Source: Pseudomonas mediterranea CFBP 5447 (lineage in GTDB: Bacteria > Pseudomonadota > Gammaproteobacteria > Pseudomonadales > Pseudomonadaceae). Taken from it: a DNA stretch of 64,000 nt. A program made the position numbers and the translations under genes. The notes beneath the pieces are model-generated. The model saw only the letters and a list, made by a program, of their open reading frames with translations. It ran no database searches and was not told the DNA's origin. Each line of letters begins with the position of its first letter. The stretch's first letter is position 1. Shown here piece by piece: positions 8,141 to 15,975 of this stretch. The stretch lies in NCBI RefSeq assembly GCF_000774145.1, contig NZ_KN322985.1, positions 874,590 to 938,589 of the forward strand, read 5' to 3'.

Positions 8141-9583
8141 TCAGGCGACGCGATAGCCGGGGCGGACGATCTTCATGCTCAACCCGCAGGTCAGCGCAAA
8201 GGGGACGGTCATGGCGATGACCATGCCGACCACGAACATCGGTATGTAGTCCGGAACGATCGAAATGAAGCCCGGCAAGCCACCCACGCCAATGGCCGAA
8301 GCCTTGATCTTGTTCAGCGACAGGAAGATGCAGCCCAGGGCCGAGCCGACCAGGGCGCAGTAGAAGGGGAACTTGTACCGCAGGTTTACGCCGAACATCG
8401 CCGGTTCAGTGATACCGAAGTAGGCGGAAATGGCCGAGGTAGAGGCCATGCTCTTGTCCCGGGCATTGCGGGTCATGTAGAACACCGCCAGCGCCGCGCT
8501 ACCCTGGGCCAGGTTGGACATGACGATCATCGGCCAGATGAAGGTGCCGCCCTGGGTCGAGATCAATTGCAGATCCACCGCCAGGAACATGTGGTGCATG
8601 CCGGTGACCACCAGCGGCGCATATAACAGACCGAAGATCGCCCCGCCGATCACCGGCGCGAGATCGAACAACGCCACCATGCCTTCCGTAATCAGGATCC
8701 CCAGGTGCCGGGTGACCGGTCCAATGATCGCCAGCGCCAGTACACCCGTGACGACGATGGTAGTGATCGGCACGACCAGCAGTTGGATAGCGTTGGGCAC
8801 CCTGGCACGCAGCCACCGCTCGATCACGCTCATGACAAAGGCGGCCAACAGGATTGGCAGGATCTGTCCCTGGTAACCAACTTTTTCGATCCGGAACCAA
8901 CCGAAGATATCGAAGTACGGCAGGCTCTGGCCATCCAGTCCCGCCACGGCCTTGCCGTAGTTCCAGGCATTGAGCAGGTCCGGGTGGACGAGCATCAGCC
9001 CGAGCACGATGCCGAGGATCTCACTGCCGCCAAAACGCTTGGCCGCCGACCAACCCACCAGTGCCGGAAGAAAGACGAAGGAAGTGTTGGCCATCAGGTT
9101 GATCAGGCTCCAGACACCGTCCAGGTTCGGATACGCGTCGAGCAGTGTCTGGTCGGCAATGAACATGCCCTTGGCGCCCAGCAGGTTGTTGACGCCCATC
9201 AGCAGGCCGGCGATCACCAGCGCGGGCAGGATCGGCATGAATACGTCGGAAAGCACCCGCACCAGGCGCTGCATGCCGTTGCCCTTCTGGGCGCCCTGAC
9301 GCTTGACGTCGGCAATGGTCGCGGCCGCCAGGCCCGTCAGCTCGCGCAAGGCGGCGTAGACCTTTTCCACTTCGCCCGGCCCGATGACCACCTGGAACAA
9401 TCCGCCGGTGAAAAACGAACCCTTGACCAGGTCGACCTGATTCAACGTCGCGCTGTCCACCTGTGATGCATCCTTGAGGGACAGGCGCAGGCGTGTCACG
9501 CAATGGGCTGCCTGCTCGATGTTGCCGACGCCGCCGAGGCTTTGCAGCAGCTCGCTGGCGATTCTGGGGTAATCGTGGCTCAT
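8141..9583 (-). CDS. treP: PTS trehalose-specific EIIBC transporter
   Basis: A 480-residue inner-membrane permease. Residues 1-85 are an EIIB domain with the phospho-cysteine C28 in AAHCVTRLR. The rest is a glucose-superfamily EIIC with about ten membrane spans, including the conserved loop around ISAYFGITEPAMFGVNLR. No EIIA domain is attached, as in E. coli TreB. I chose ATG 9583 (GGAAGA upstream) over the open frame to 9628, whose first residues are Asn-rich and overlap the promoter zone. It is the first gene of the operon, and TreR operators lie 60-100 bases upstream. It imports trehalose as trehalose-6-phosphate, with phosphate probably coming from the EIIA-HPr-EI fusion downstream. Confidence 0.93.
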   Translation of the reverse strand: MSHDYPRIASELLQSLGGVGNIEQAAHCVTRLRLSLKDASQVDSATLNQVDLVKGSFFTGGLFQVVIGPGEVEKVYAALRELTGLAAATIADVKRQGAQKGNGMQRLVRVLSDVFMPILPALVIAGLLMGVNNLLGAKGMFIADQTLLDAYPNLDGVWSLINLMANTSFVFLPALVGWSAAKRFGGSEILGIVLGLMLVHPDLLNAWNYGKAVAGLDGQSLPYFDIFGWFRIEKVGYQGQILPILLAAFVMSVIERWLRARVPNAIQLLVVPITTIVVTGVLALAIIGPVTRHLGILITEGMVALFDLAPVIGGAIFGLLYAPLVVTGMHHMFLAVDLQLISTQGGTFIWPMIVMSNLAQGSAALAVFYMTRNARDKSMASTSAISAYFGITEPAMFGVNLRYKFPFYCALVGSALGCIFLSLNKIKASAIGVGGLPGFISIVPDYIPMFVVGMVIAMTVPFALTCGLSMKIVRPGYRVA

Positions 9584-9637
9584 GCTTTTTTCTTCCGCGT
9601 CGTTGTTGTTATTGAGAGTCGACAGCACATGGAAGGA

Positions 9638-9666
9638 AAAATACTCGTCTGTACGAGTTAAATCAA
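9638..9666 (-). promoter_or_regulatory. Predicted treP promoter
   Basis: On the minus strand TTGATT (9661-9666) and TATTTT (9638-9643) are separated by 17 bases. The spacer is occupied almost exactly by the first TreR-type palindrome, a layout that suits repression by steric block. Confidence 0.6.
9643..9659. promoter_or_regulatory. TreR operator O1 (candidate)
   Basis: ACTCGT-CTGT-ACGAGT, an inverted repeat of 6-bp arms, lies in the spacer between the -35 and -10 of treP. It is almost the reverse complement of O2 (17 of 18 bases), so the two are copies of the same site. Binding by the divergent GntR regulator is inferred. Confidence 0.75.
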
Positions 9667-9667
9667 C

Positions 9668-9685
9668 AACTCGTACAGACGAGTT
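9668..9685. promoter_or_regulatory. TreR operator O2 (candidate)
   Basis: AACTCGT-ACAG-ACGAGTT, a perfect 7-bp inverted repeat centred about 25 bases from O1 and just upstream of the treP -35 hexamer. The spacing is about two and a half helical turns. Confidence 0.75.
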
Positions 9686-9827
9686 GTGTTTTTTTATTTA
9701 AGCACTCCACTATCATCGCGAAACGCCCTACGCTCCTTGCTGCAAAAAAACACAGTGGATTGGACAAGTCCCCCACTTCACCTTAAGGTTCCGCCCCCGG
9801 TGTACCGCGCGTTACAGAGCCATTTCC

Positions 9828-10532
9828 ATGAGTAAATACAACCGGATCTACAGCGACCTGCTGGCCAGCATCACCACCGAACGCCTGGAGCGCGGCGCCC
9901 GCCTGCCCTCCGAAACCGAACTGATGGATAGCTACCAGGCCAGTCGGGGGACCGTACGCAAGGCGATCGAACAGCTTCAGGAGCGCGGTTTCGCCCAGAA
10001 GATCCATGGCAAAGGCACCTTCGTACTGTCGACCTCCCCCATCGAATTCCAGCTCGGCGGCATCGTCAGCTTCCAGGAGACGTACCCGCGCCTGGGCGAT
10101 GACGTGCGCACTGAAGTGGTCGAGTTCAGCCAACTGCCGCTGGAAGGTGCGTTGCTCGAACACATCAAGGCCCCCGCCGGCAGCCAGGTGACGCGCATCA
10201 AGCGCGTGCGGAGAATTGACGGCAAACGGGTGATCCTGGACATCAACCATTTCGTCAGCGACGTGATCCCCGACCTGACCCGCGAGATCGCCGAGCGATC
10301 GATCTACGCCTACATCGAACAGACCCTGCAACTGCAGATCGCCTATGCCCAGCGCACCATCGAAGCTGTCCGGTGCGGCAAGGATGATCAGCAACACCTC
10401 GATCTCGACGGCCAGAGCCATGTCATCATGGTGAGCAACCAGACCTTTCTCCAGGACGGCCGGCAGTTCGAGTACACCGAATCGCGGCATACCCTCGACA
10501 AGTTCTATTTCTCGGATGTGGCGCGGCGCTGA
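9828..10532 (+). CDS. treR: GntR-family trehalose operon repressor
   Basis: A 234-residue regulator of the HutC/TreR subfamily. Residues 1-68 form the winged helix (LPSETELMDSYQASRGTVRKAIEQL), and residues 90-230 a UTRA effector domain (SFQETYPRLGDDVRTEV... ending HTLDKFYFSDVARR). Family members such as Bacillus TreR sense trehalose-6-phosphate. It diverges from treP with two palindromes between them, so it probably represses both itself and the PTS operon. The start is an ATG ten bases after a GAGCC stretch; no better site is visible. An intrinsic terminator follows the stop codon. Confidence 0.9.
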   Translation: MSKYNRIYSDLLASITTERLERGARLPSETELMDSYQASRGTVRKAIEQLQERGFAQKIHGKGTFVLSTSPIEFQLGGIVSFQETYPRLGDDVRTEVVEFSQLPLEGALLEHIKAPAGSQVTRIKRVRRIDGKRVILDINHFVSDVIPDLTREIAERSIYAYIEQTLQLQIAYAQRTIEAVRCGKDDQQHLDLDGQSHVIMVSNQTFLQDGRQFEYTESRHTLDKFYFSDVARR

Positions 10533-10538
10533 AAGGAA

Positions 10539-10575
10539 AAAACCGTGTGAACGCTGGTTCGCACGGTTTCTTTGT
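10539..10575 (+). terminator. treR terminator
   Basis: AAACCGTGTGAA/TTCGCACGGTTT stem with a six-base loop, just after the treR stop; the T-tract is weak (TTTCTTT). Confidence 0.75.
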
Positions 10576-10753
10576 GTACTGACCGAAATGAACAATTGAG
10601 GACGGTATTTGCGCCTGACCACGGAATAACGCCGTTCGATACGGATTTGATCCGATCCCGGTTCCTCTGACATCTAACGCCCTGGGAAGGCTATCCAATG
10701 AGGCTCAGTGTCCAGCTGGCTTTCCGGGACGAGATGAGGCGCGCCTGATCTTG

Positions 10754-11617
10754 TCAGCTCAACGGATTGCGTGCCATGACAATCCACGCCGCTCCGTCGA
10801 TCATCACCGACCGCTCGCCGGGGAGGCCCGCGAAAGCGGCACGAACCGCGGCCGAGACATGGGCGCGAATGTCGCCGGGCTGGTCAGCGAGCACAAGCGA
10901 CAGCGGCCCGACCTCGAGCGTCATCTTCACCGCGTCATCGATCGCCGCATCCCTCGTCTCGCCCTCTCCGAATGGGACGGAAGCATCGAAGGGCGCTATA
11001 GCGATATCGGTGAAGCCGGCTGCCGTCAGGATGCGCGCTACCCGCCCACGATCGCCGAACGAAAATGGACCGGGCGCTTCGGGATCGGGCGGCGCGGTCG
11101 GCCGCACTATGCCCTTGATCGCGCCCATCGGCAGGCGCATCCAATCGTTTTCGGCCGCACTGCGCCAGCAGACGAAAGCGACCCGCCCGCCCGGTCGGAG
11201 CGCGCGTCGCATATGAGTGAACGCCCCTGTCGGGTCGTCGAAAAACATCACCCCGAAACGCGAGAACAAGATGTCGAACGCTTTTTCTGGCAGTTCGGCG
11301 CTGCTGGCGTCCGCCACTTGGAACAGAACCGGCAGATCCTGCTGCGCAATGGAACGTGCTCGGCTGATCAGCGCTTCGGATATGTCCACGCCCAGCACTT
11401 GCCCCTCCGCGCCGACGCGGGAGACCAGAGCCAGACTTGACGCGCCCGCGCCGCAACCAACGTCCAACACACGCTCACCCTTCGCGGGCGCGGCGGCTTC
11501 GATCGCGGCTTGGCCGAACATTGTCACCATGGCGTCAAGTCGGGCCTGATTGGCAACCCAGCGCTCCCCGCTTTGACCGCTCCAGTCGGCGACCTGATGG
11601 GCATTTTGCTCTGTCAT
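10754..11617 (-). CDS. Class I SAM-dependent methyltransferase
   Basis: A 287-residue cytosolic methyltransferase of the UbiE-like fold. The SAM-binding motif I is VLDVGCGAGAS near residue 50, with GVDIS about 25 residues on, DILFSRFGVMFF as motif II and LRPGGRVAFVCWR as motif III. ATG 11617 follows AAGGAGATCCC. It lies 48 bases after the thioredoxin-reductase-like gene on the same strand and is probably co-transcribed with it. The acceptor cannot be read from sequence. Pairing with a CxxC flavoenzyme makes a thiol or redox-active small molecule one possibility. The composition and style resemble alphaproteobacterial homologues, suggesting transfer, but this is impression rather than measurement. 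Confidence 0.82.
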   Translation of the reverse strand: MTEQNAHQVADWSGQSGERWVANQARLDAMVTMFGQAAIEAAAPAKGERVLDVGCGAGASSLALVSRVGAEGQVLGVDISEALISRARSIAQQDLPVLFQVADASSAELPEKAFDILFSRFGVMFFDDPTGAFTHMRRALRPGGRVAFVCWRSAAENDWMRLPMGAIKGIVRPTAPPDPEAPGPFSFGDRGRVARILTAAGFTDIAIAPFDASVPFGEGETRDAAIDDAVKMTLEVGPLSLVLADQPGDIRAHVSAAVRAAFAGLPGERSVMIDGAAWIVMARNPLS

Positions 11618-11665
11618 GGGATCTCCTTGTTCTGATTCATTCTTAACAGAAGGGAATCTGCGCGC

Positions 11666-12559
11666 TCAAACCAGCATCGATTGCTGAGCGAAGATACCCG
11701 CCATAGCGCCCTGCGATGATGCCTGGGTGACCGAGGGCAGGAATGGCGTGGCGAGGTCGCCGGCGGCGTAGATGCCGGGCATGCTGGTCTGGCGGTGCTC
11801 GTCAACCTTGAGGACGATGCCGGTGGGCGTATCCACCGTGGCGAGGCCCAGTGATTCATGCAGGCTTGCGCACGGCTTGCTGCGCGGATGGGCGAACAGA
11901 ATGTCGACCGCGACATTGGGGCCGATGTCGAGATTGATCGTGCTGATATGACCCTTTTGATGGGCGATCTCGACGATCCGGCCCTCGACAACAGATACGT
12001 TGCGGTGCGCCAGATCGGCCCGGATATCGGGCGGGATATCATGACCATCGGCGAAGACCGTCAACGTGTCGGTCCAATCGTGGTACAGCCTGACATAATT
12101 GTGCGACTGCGGGCCGGACCAGACGAGGCCCCAGTGCTGGCCAGCGACTTCAAAGCCGTCGCAATAGGGACAGGGCACGATGGACGTGCCCCAGCTTTCG
12201 GCAAAACCCGGGACGTCAGGCATCTGGTCGACGACGCCATAGCTCAGGATCAGGCGACGTGCCTTTAGGCGTTCGTTATCGTCAGTGACAACGCAGAAAT
12301 CGTCGATTGCGCCAGACACGCTCTCAGCCCGGGCATTGACCAGCCTGATCGTTGGATAGCGCGCCAGCTGCTGCCGCGCCTCGACCAGGATGTCCAGCGG
12401 CGGCTTGTGATCGTGGCCAAGCAGACCATGCGAATGGCCGGCAAAGCGGTTACGTGGCCGGCCTGTATCGAGAACGGTTACCTTGCGGCGGGCACGGCCG
12501 AGCTGCAGGGCAGCGGCGAGGCCAGCAAAACTGCCGCCGATGATGATGACGTCATTCAT
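11666..12559 (-). CDS. Thioredoxin-reductase-like FAD/NAD(P) oxidoreductase with CPYC motif
   Basis: A 297-residue flavoprotein. The FAD-binding Rossmann motif VIIIGGSFAGLAAA is at residues 4-17, the redox pair C130-P-Y-C133 sits in VPCPYCDGFE, and the C-terminal FAD motif is GIYAAGDL near 265. Length and architecture are those of low-molecular-weight thioredoxin reductases and their relatives. In classical thioredoxin reductase the motif is CATC; CPYC is, as I recall, usual in the side branch that includes dithiol oxidases of the GliT/HlmI type. The NADPH-binding segment (WSGPQSHNYVRLYHDW) lacks the GxGxxA fingerprint. This too points to an oxidase-like side branch and not a true reductase. 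It is first in a two-gene operon with a methyltransferase and divergent from a TetR regulator. Confidence 0.85.
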   Translation of the reverse strand: MNDVIIIGGSFAGLAAALQLGRARRKVTVLDTGRPRNRFAGHSHGLLGHDHKPPLDILVEARQQLARYPTIRLVNARAESVSGAIDDFCVVTDDNERLKARRLILSYGVVDQMPDVPGFAESWGTSIVPCPYCDGFEVAGQHWGLVWSGPQSHNYVRLYHDWTDTLTVFADGHDIPPDIRADLAHRNVSVVEGRIVEIAHQKGHISTINLDIGPNVAVDILFAHPRSKPCASLHESLGLATVDTPTGIVLKVDEHRQTSMPGIYAAGDLATPFLPSVTQASSQGAMAGIFAQQSMLV

Positions 12560-12632
12560 GGTGATTGGCTCCGTGCTGTTGATGGAGAGGGACGGGCTCG
12601 TCCAGCGGTGGCTTGCATATTTAAGATACTTT

Positions 12633-12647
12633 GAATTACCCTAATTC
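12633..12647. promoter_or_regulatory. Candidate operator between the flavoenzyme and tetR genes
   Basis: GAATTA-CCC-TAATTC is a perfect 6-bp inverted repeat in the 123-base divergent intergenic region, 36 bases from the TetR start. Its position suits control of both directions; binding is inferred. Confidence 0.5.
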
Positions 12648-12682
12648 GAGAATTGTAATACTGTCAAGTACTGGAATTTTTT

Positions 12683-13330
12683 ATGACCGAAAACAGCCAG
12701 GCCCGACGCGGCCGGCCCGCCAATGAAGCGCTTGGCCAGACAATCATCGACGCTGCGGGCGAACTTTTTGCGGAATTGGGTTTTCAAGCAACGACAATGG
12801 ACAAGGTCGCCCAGCGGGCGAAGATATCCAAGCTAAGCATCTATAAGCACTTCGAGAACAAGGAGGCGTTGTTCAGCGCGGCCATCGCGACCGGCTGCCA
12901 TCAGTTGTTTGCACCACAACCCCTTCTTGAAGGCGTCGGCGGTTCGGTCGAAGATCAGCTAATGGCGGTGGGAACATTACTGCTTCGCACGCTCTTGAGA
13001 TCAGACGTCCGCGGTGTCGAAGCCATGGTCATGGCCGACAGGACGAATCAAAAGTCATTAAGCAAGCTCCATTACGAAGCCGGCCCCGCCCATGTCATCG
13101 CCCAAATCGAGGCGCTGTTGCGTCAATTGCACGCGAAGGCGCTTCTGAACGTGCCCGATCCACTTCAGTCCGCCCGACTGTTTGCCGCGCTTTTCAAAGG
13201 ATCCGACCTCCTGATCATCGCGCGCTTCGATGAGGCGAGAGCAGAGGATGACCACGAAATCGAATCCTATTGCCGTTCAGCCGTCACCATGTTCGTCGCC
13301 GCGCATGGGTTGAAGGTCTTGGCTTCGTAG
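12683..13330 (+). CDS. TetR/AcrR-family regulator
   Basis: A 215-residue regulator. Residues 16-62 form the TetR DNA-binding domain (IIDAAGELFAELGFQATTMDKVAQRAKISKLSIYKHFENKEALF), and the remainder is a helical ligand domain of the AefR/TetR_C-like type. It diverges from the flavoenzyme-methyltransferase pair across 123 bases that contain a palindrome, so it most likely represses that operon. The inducer is unknown. A hairpin terminator lies about 60 bases after the stop. Confidence 0.88.
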   Translation: MTENSQARRGRPANEALGQTIIDAAGELFAELGFQATTMDKVAQRAKISKLSIYKHFENKEALFSAAIATGCHQLFAPQPLLEGVGGSVEDQLMAVGTLLLRTLLRSDVRGVEAMVMADRTNQKSLSKLHYEAGPAHVIAQIEALLRQLHAKALLNVPDPLQSARLFAALFKGSDLLIIARFDEARAEDDHEIESYCRSAVTMFVAAHGLKVLAS

Positions 13331-13388
13331 TGCTGAGCCATTGGAGCACGTTACGCAAGTCGCACAAAGCGGTCGGAATTTGCCAGGT

Positions 13389-13435
13389 CAAAAAAGCCAA
13401 AAGCCCGCAATTACGCGGGCTTCAGGGTATTTTTG
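13389..13435 (+). terminator. Terminator module after tetR (copy A)
   Basis: AAAGCCCGC-AATTA-CGCGGGCTT stem with a downstream TTTTT. It is highly similar in stem and flanks to the guaA terminator near 15980 and to the trehalose operon terminator near 2065. Confidence 0.75.
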
Positions 13436-13600
13436 CTAGTGGCCTGTACGGTTAATTCGAGTACTCAAATTCGAGTGCCAGGGCTGGCCAGGCAAGGCGC
13501 CATGACGAGTCGTAGCCCCGCTACGGCGAGGAATGGCAACGCAGGCTGGCAAGTCCTGGCGCCGAAGTTGAGTAAACGAATTAGCCACACAGGCCACTAG
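13436..13600. mobile_element. 165-bp palindromic (MITE-like) element
   Basis: The ends are perfect 12-bp inverted repeats, CTAGTGGCCTGT at 13436-13447 and ACAGGCCACTAG at 13589-13600. Inside them nested pairs continue: AATTCG with CGAATT, TACTCAA with TTGAGTA, GCCAGG with CCTGGC, and a central hairpin CGTAGC-CCC-GCTACG. The whole unit can fold back as one long imperfect hairpin. No protein is encoded. It begins exactly where terminator copy A ends. CTAG at both ends could be target duplication or part of the repeat; being self-complementary, it cannot be told apart. The call as mobile rests on structure only. Confidence 0.55.
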
Positions 13601-13632
13601 GTAGCCCGAACGCTTACAGAAGATCAATTCCA

Positions 13633-13743
13633 CTACATGTCAGCCAGCTTCTGAAAGGTCTTCTTGTGAGTTATGAGAACGAGCTTGGTTTCTGAATAAA
13701 CGATTTGCTTACCGCCGTCTGCACGCAACTCAGAAACAGTCAT
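13633..13743 (-). CDS. Orphan 36-aa ORF or gene remnant
   Basis: ATG 13743 to TAG 13633 encodes MTVSELRADGGKQIVYSETK and 16 more residues, ending KLADM. The residues look protein-like, but there is no clear ribosome site, and it stands alone between the hairpin element and the NmrA-like gene. It may be the tail of a gene cut by rearrangement. Confidence 0.25.
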   Translation of the reverse strand: MTVSELRADGGKQIVYSETKLVLITHKKTFQKLADM

Positions 13744-13842
13744 TGCTTAGAGAAAAAACTCTTCAGCCCGCACGCCCCGCGACAAACGGCCACCCCCATT
13801 CGTCGCGTCCACGTTTATGTATGACTTGAAAGACCTGACGAA

Positions 13843-14757
13843 TCAGGTCGTGGAAGCGGCGCCGAGCCGGAAATTATCCCGAGCCCATGATGCAAATTTC
13901 GTCGGCGTCTTGCCCGCCACCTTGTTCGCGAGCGCGATCCCAGCGTCGTGGGAGCCCGGCCCAAGATACGTATAGGTCTCGTAGTAGGTCAGCGTTTCAC
14001 CTAACGCGTCAGCCCCTGGAAAGAAGCCTGAGTACACTTCCCGAGGAACCTGGGTGAACGAGACCTTGTGGCCCAACTGATTCAATGTATCGACGAGCTC
14101 GTTGAAGCTCAGGAAGTCGCCGACCAGCGGAAGATATGCGCCATTGCCAGCTTCCTCCGGACGTGCAAATGCACCCGCCACGATGTCGCCCAACTCGTTG
14201 ATGTCACCCATGTGAAGACAACGTACAGTCGGATCGATAGGCAGTGTCCACCCCAAGCTGCCATCCTGCTGCATTTGCGGACCGTATGGTCCCGCGAAGT
14301 TCCGATAGTAGGCCGGCGGCATGACAAAGGTATGCCGTGGAAACCCAGCATTCTTCACAATCGAGTCAACCTTCGCCTTCCCAGTGAACTGAGGAACGTT
14401 GAATTTGCCGCCGCTGATTACTTCTACGTTTGGAAGCGTCGACCAGATCAGGTGATTAACGCCTGCCGCTTTCGCGGCCTGAACTGCCGCTGCTGCCTGC
14501 TTGATCTCATTGGTGCCGTCCTGCCAGAAGTTGGTGACCAGAAAGACGCCATGGACACCTTCCAGGGCCGCAACAAGAGTCTCAGGCCGTTCCAGATCTG
14601 CTGCGACCGCTTCGTCAGCGACGCCTTTGTACTTGGCCGGGTCGCGCGAAAGCGCACGTACTTTGAACTGGCCGCTTTCCTTCAGGGCACGCACAACGCC
14701 GCCCCCTTGATTTCCCGTTGCGCCAAATACGGCGATCAGATTCTTGTCGATGGGCAT
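13843..14757 (-). CDS. NmrA-like NAD(P)-binding protein
   Basis: A 304-residue atypical short-chain dehydrogenase. The N-terminal nucleotide motif GATGNQGGGVVRAL (residues 11-24) is the NmrA/HSCARG form GxxGxxG. The chain continues with an extended Rossmann fold (HGVFLVTNFWQ, LIWSTLPNVE, HTFVMPPAYYRNFAGP). The catalytic YxxxK of active dehydrogenases is not evident, so redox sensing or a modified oxidoreductase role is likely. ATG 14757 follows GGAGAGG. It diverges from a LysR-type gene whose product probably regulates it. Confidence 0.83.
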   Translation of the reverse strand: MPIDKNLIAVFGATGNQGGGVVRALKESGQFKVRALSRDPAKYKGVADEAVAADLERPETLVAALEGVHGVFLVTNFWQDGTNEIKQAAAAVQAAKAAGVNHLIWSTLPNVEVISGGKFNVPQFTGKAKVDSIVKNAGFPRHTFVMPPAYYRNFAGPYGPQMQQDGSLGWTLPIDPTVRCLHMGDINELGDIVAGAFARPEEAGNGAYLPLVGDFLSFNELVDTLNQLGHKVSFTQVPREVYSGFFPGADALGETLTYYETYTYLGPGSHDAGIALANKVAGKTPTKFASWARDNFRLGAASTT

Positions 14758-14835
14758 TATTTACCTCTCCGCTCTTGATCAGGCGCTTGGACGGATGCGA
14801 AGCGCTTCTGTCGATTTGTCTTGGACGGATCTTGC

Positions 14836-14859
14836 AATTGATCTATTTTTGAATCAATT
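14836..14859. promoter_or_regulatory. Candidate LysR binding site
   Basis: AATTGAT-N10-ATCAATT, a perfect 7-bp inverted repeat in the 140-base region between the NmrA-like and LysR genes, about 40 bases before the LysR start. LysR-type boxes are normally inverted repeats separated by about ten bases in this position. Confidence 0.55.
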
Positions 14860-14897
14860 ACCCAAAAAATCACATCATTTGCCAGTATTTGATCCAT

Positions 14898-15866
14898 ATG
14901 AGCGATCCCATCGAAACATCAGAACTAGTCGCCTTCACCAAGACGGTTGACGCCAAATCACTCTCGCGTGCAGCCGCCGAGCTGCGCATTCCGCGCGCCA
15001 CTGTGAGCCGTCGTCTTGCGCGCCTCGAGGAACGTCTTGGCGCGCGTCTCCTGCGCCGCACCACGCGAAGTCTGGTCCTCACCGATGTTGGCGAGGTGTT
15101 CTATCGGGAGGCCTGCATCGCGCTTGAGGCTGTGCGCCTCGCCGAGCAGAGCGTGCGAAGAACCGACGACGTCGTGCGTGGTGATTTGCGCGTCTCGGTT
15201 CCGCCGATGATGCGCGGTGGTTTCCATGCGATGCTCTGCGAGTTCGCGGCGCGTTACCCTGAGCTACGCGTTCATGTCCACACCTCGAACCATCACGTTG
15301 ACCTTCTTCGCGGCGATTACGACGTCGCTCTCCGGGCCAGCAGCCAGATCGAACCCGGCCTAATCGCACGCACGCTCCTGCGCGACCCCATGATCGCCGT
15401 CGCGTCGCCCGCTTACCTCGCCGATCATGGCGCACCACGCACGCACCGTGATCTCAAGCATCACAACTGTCTCCTCGGCTTCACGCGCGGCGAGCTGCCG
15501 GAGACCCACTGGCCCATGACTTCCGGAGGCAAGCTTTATGTAGAGGGCACCTTCTTCTCGAACGACATCGCCCTGTTGTGCGAGGCAGTCGTAAACGGGC
15601 TTGGCATAGCACTCCTCCCCCGTAACCTCGTATCGCCACACCTGGAGAGCGGTGCGCTCTTGCAGGTGCTCGACGGCGTCGTCGGCATCGAAATGCATAT
15701 CGCACTGGTCTACCCCGAGCGCACGTTCTTGCTGCCTCAAGTACGTGCCTTCATCGATGCGGTCGCCGCCTGGCTGCCGCACGAGGATGCCGCGAGCCAT
15801 GGCACTTCACAACGTAAGCTATCGGGCGCGACCACGCAGCCGAAGAAGGCTGCACCTCGCCCTTAG
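14898..15866 (+). CDS. LysR-family transcriptional regulator
   Basis: A 322-residue LysR-type regulator. The helix-turn-helix lies in residues 8-60 (FTKTVDAKSLSRAAAELRIPRATVSRRLARLEERLG), and the effector domain follows from residue 90. I chose ATG 14898 (MSDPIETSELVAF), not an upstream TTG at 14889. The C-terminus has a basic tail beyond the usual LysR end. It sits back to back with the NmrA-like gene, the standard layout for a LysR regulator and its target. Strings of Arg and GC-rich codons differ from the neighbouring core genes and suggest acquisition. Confidence 0.88.
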   Translation: MSDPIETSELVAFTKTVDAKSLSRAAAELRIPRATVSRRLARLEERLGARLLRRTTRSLVLTDVGEVFYREACIALEAVRLAEQSVRRTDDVVRGDLRVSVPPMMRGGFHAMLCEFAARYPELRVHVHTSNHHVDLLRGDYDVALRASSQIEPGLIARTLLRDPMIAVASPAYLADHGAPRTHRDLKHHNCLLGFTRGELPETHWPMTSGGKLYVEGTFFSNDIALLCEAVVNGLGIALLPRNLVSPHLESGALLQVLDGVVGIEMHIALVYPERTFLLPQVRAFIDAVAAWLPHEDAASHGTSQRKLSGATTQPKKAAPRP

Positions 15867-15929
15867 AGCAAGAAAAGTTCTCGTGCTTGATTCACATACA
15901 AGACGTCCAGATCAATCATCTGCCCAAAC

Positions 15930-15956
15930 ACAGTGCTCGGCGATGCAGAGCACTGT
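15930..15956. other. 9-bp hairpin upstream of the guaA terminator
   Basis: ACAGTGCTC and GAGCACTGT are perfect inverted arms around a nine-base loop. No T-tract follows on either strand. It could close the LysR transcript or be an operator. Confidence 0.4.
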
Positions 15957-15975
15957 TAGAAATTGTCCACCCTAA

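Noticed and set aside
10426..10698. A 90-codon minus-strand ORF across the treR terminator
   Set aside because: It runs antisense through the end of treR and a hairpin, and has no family resemblance or ribosome site.
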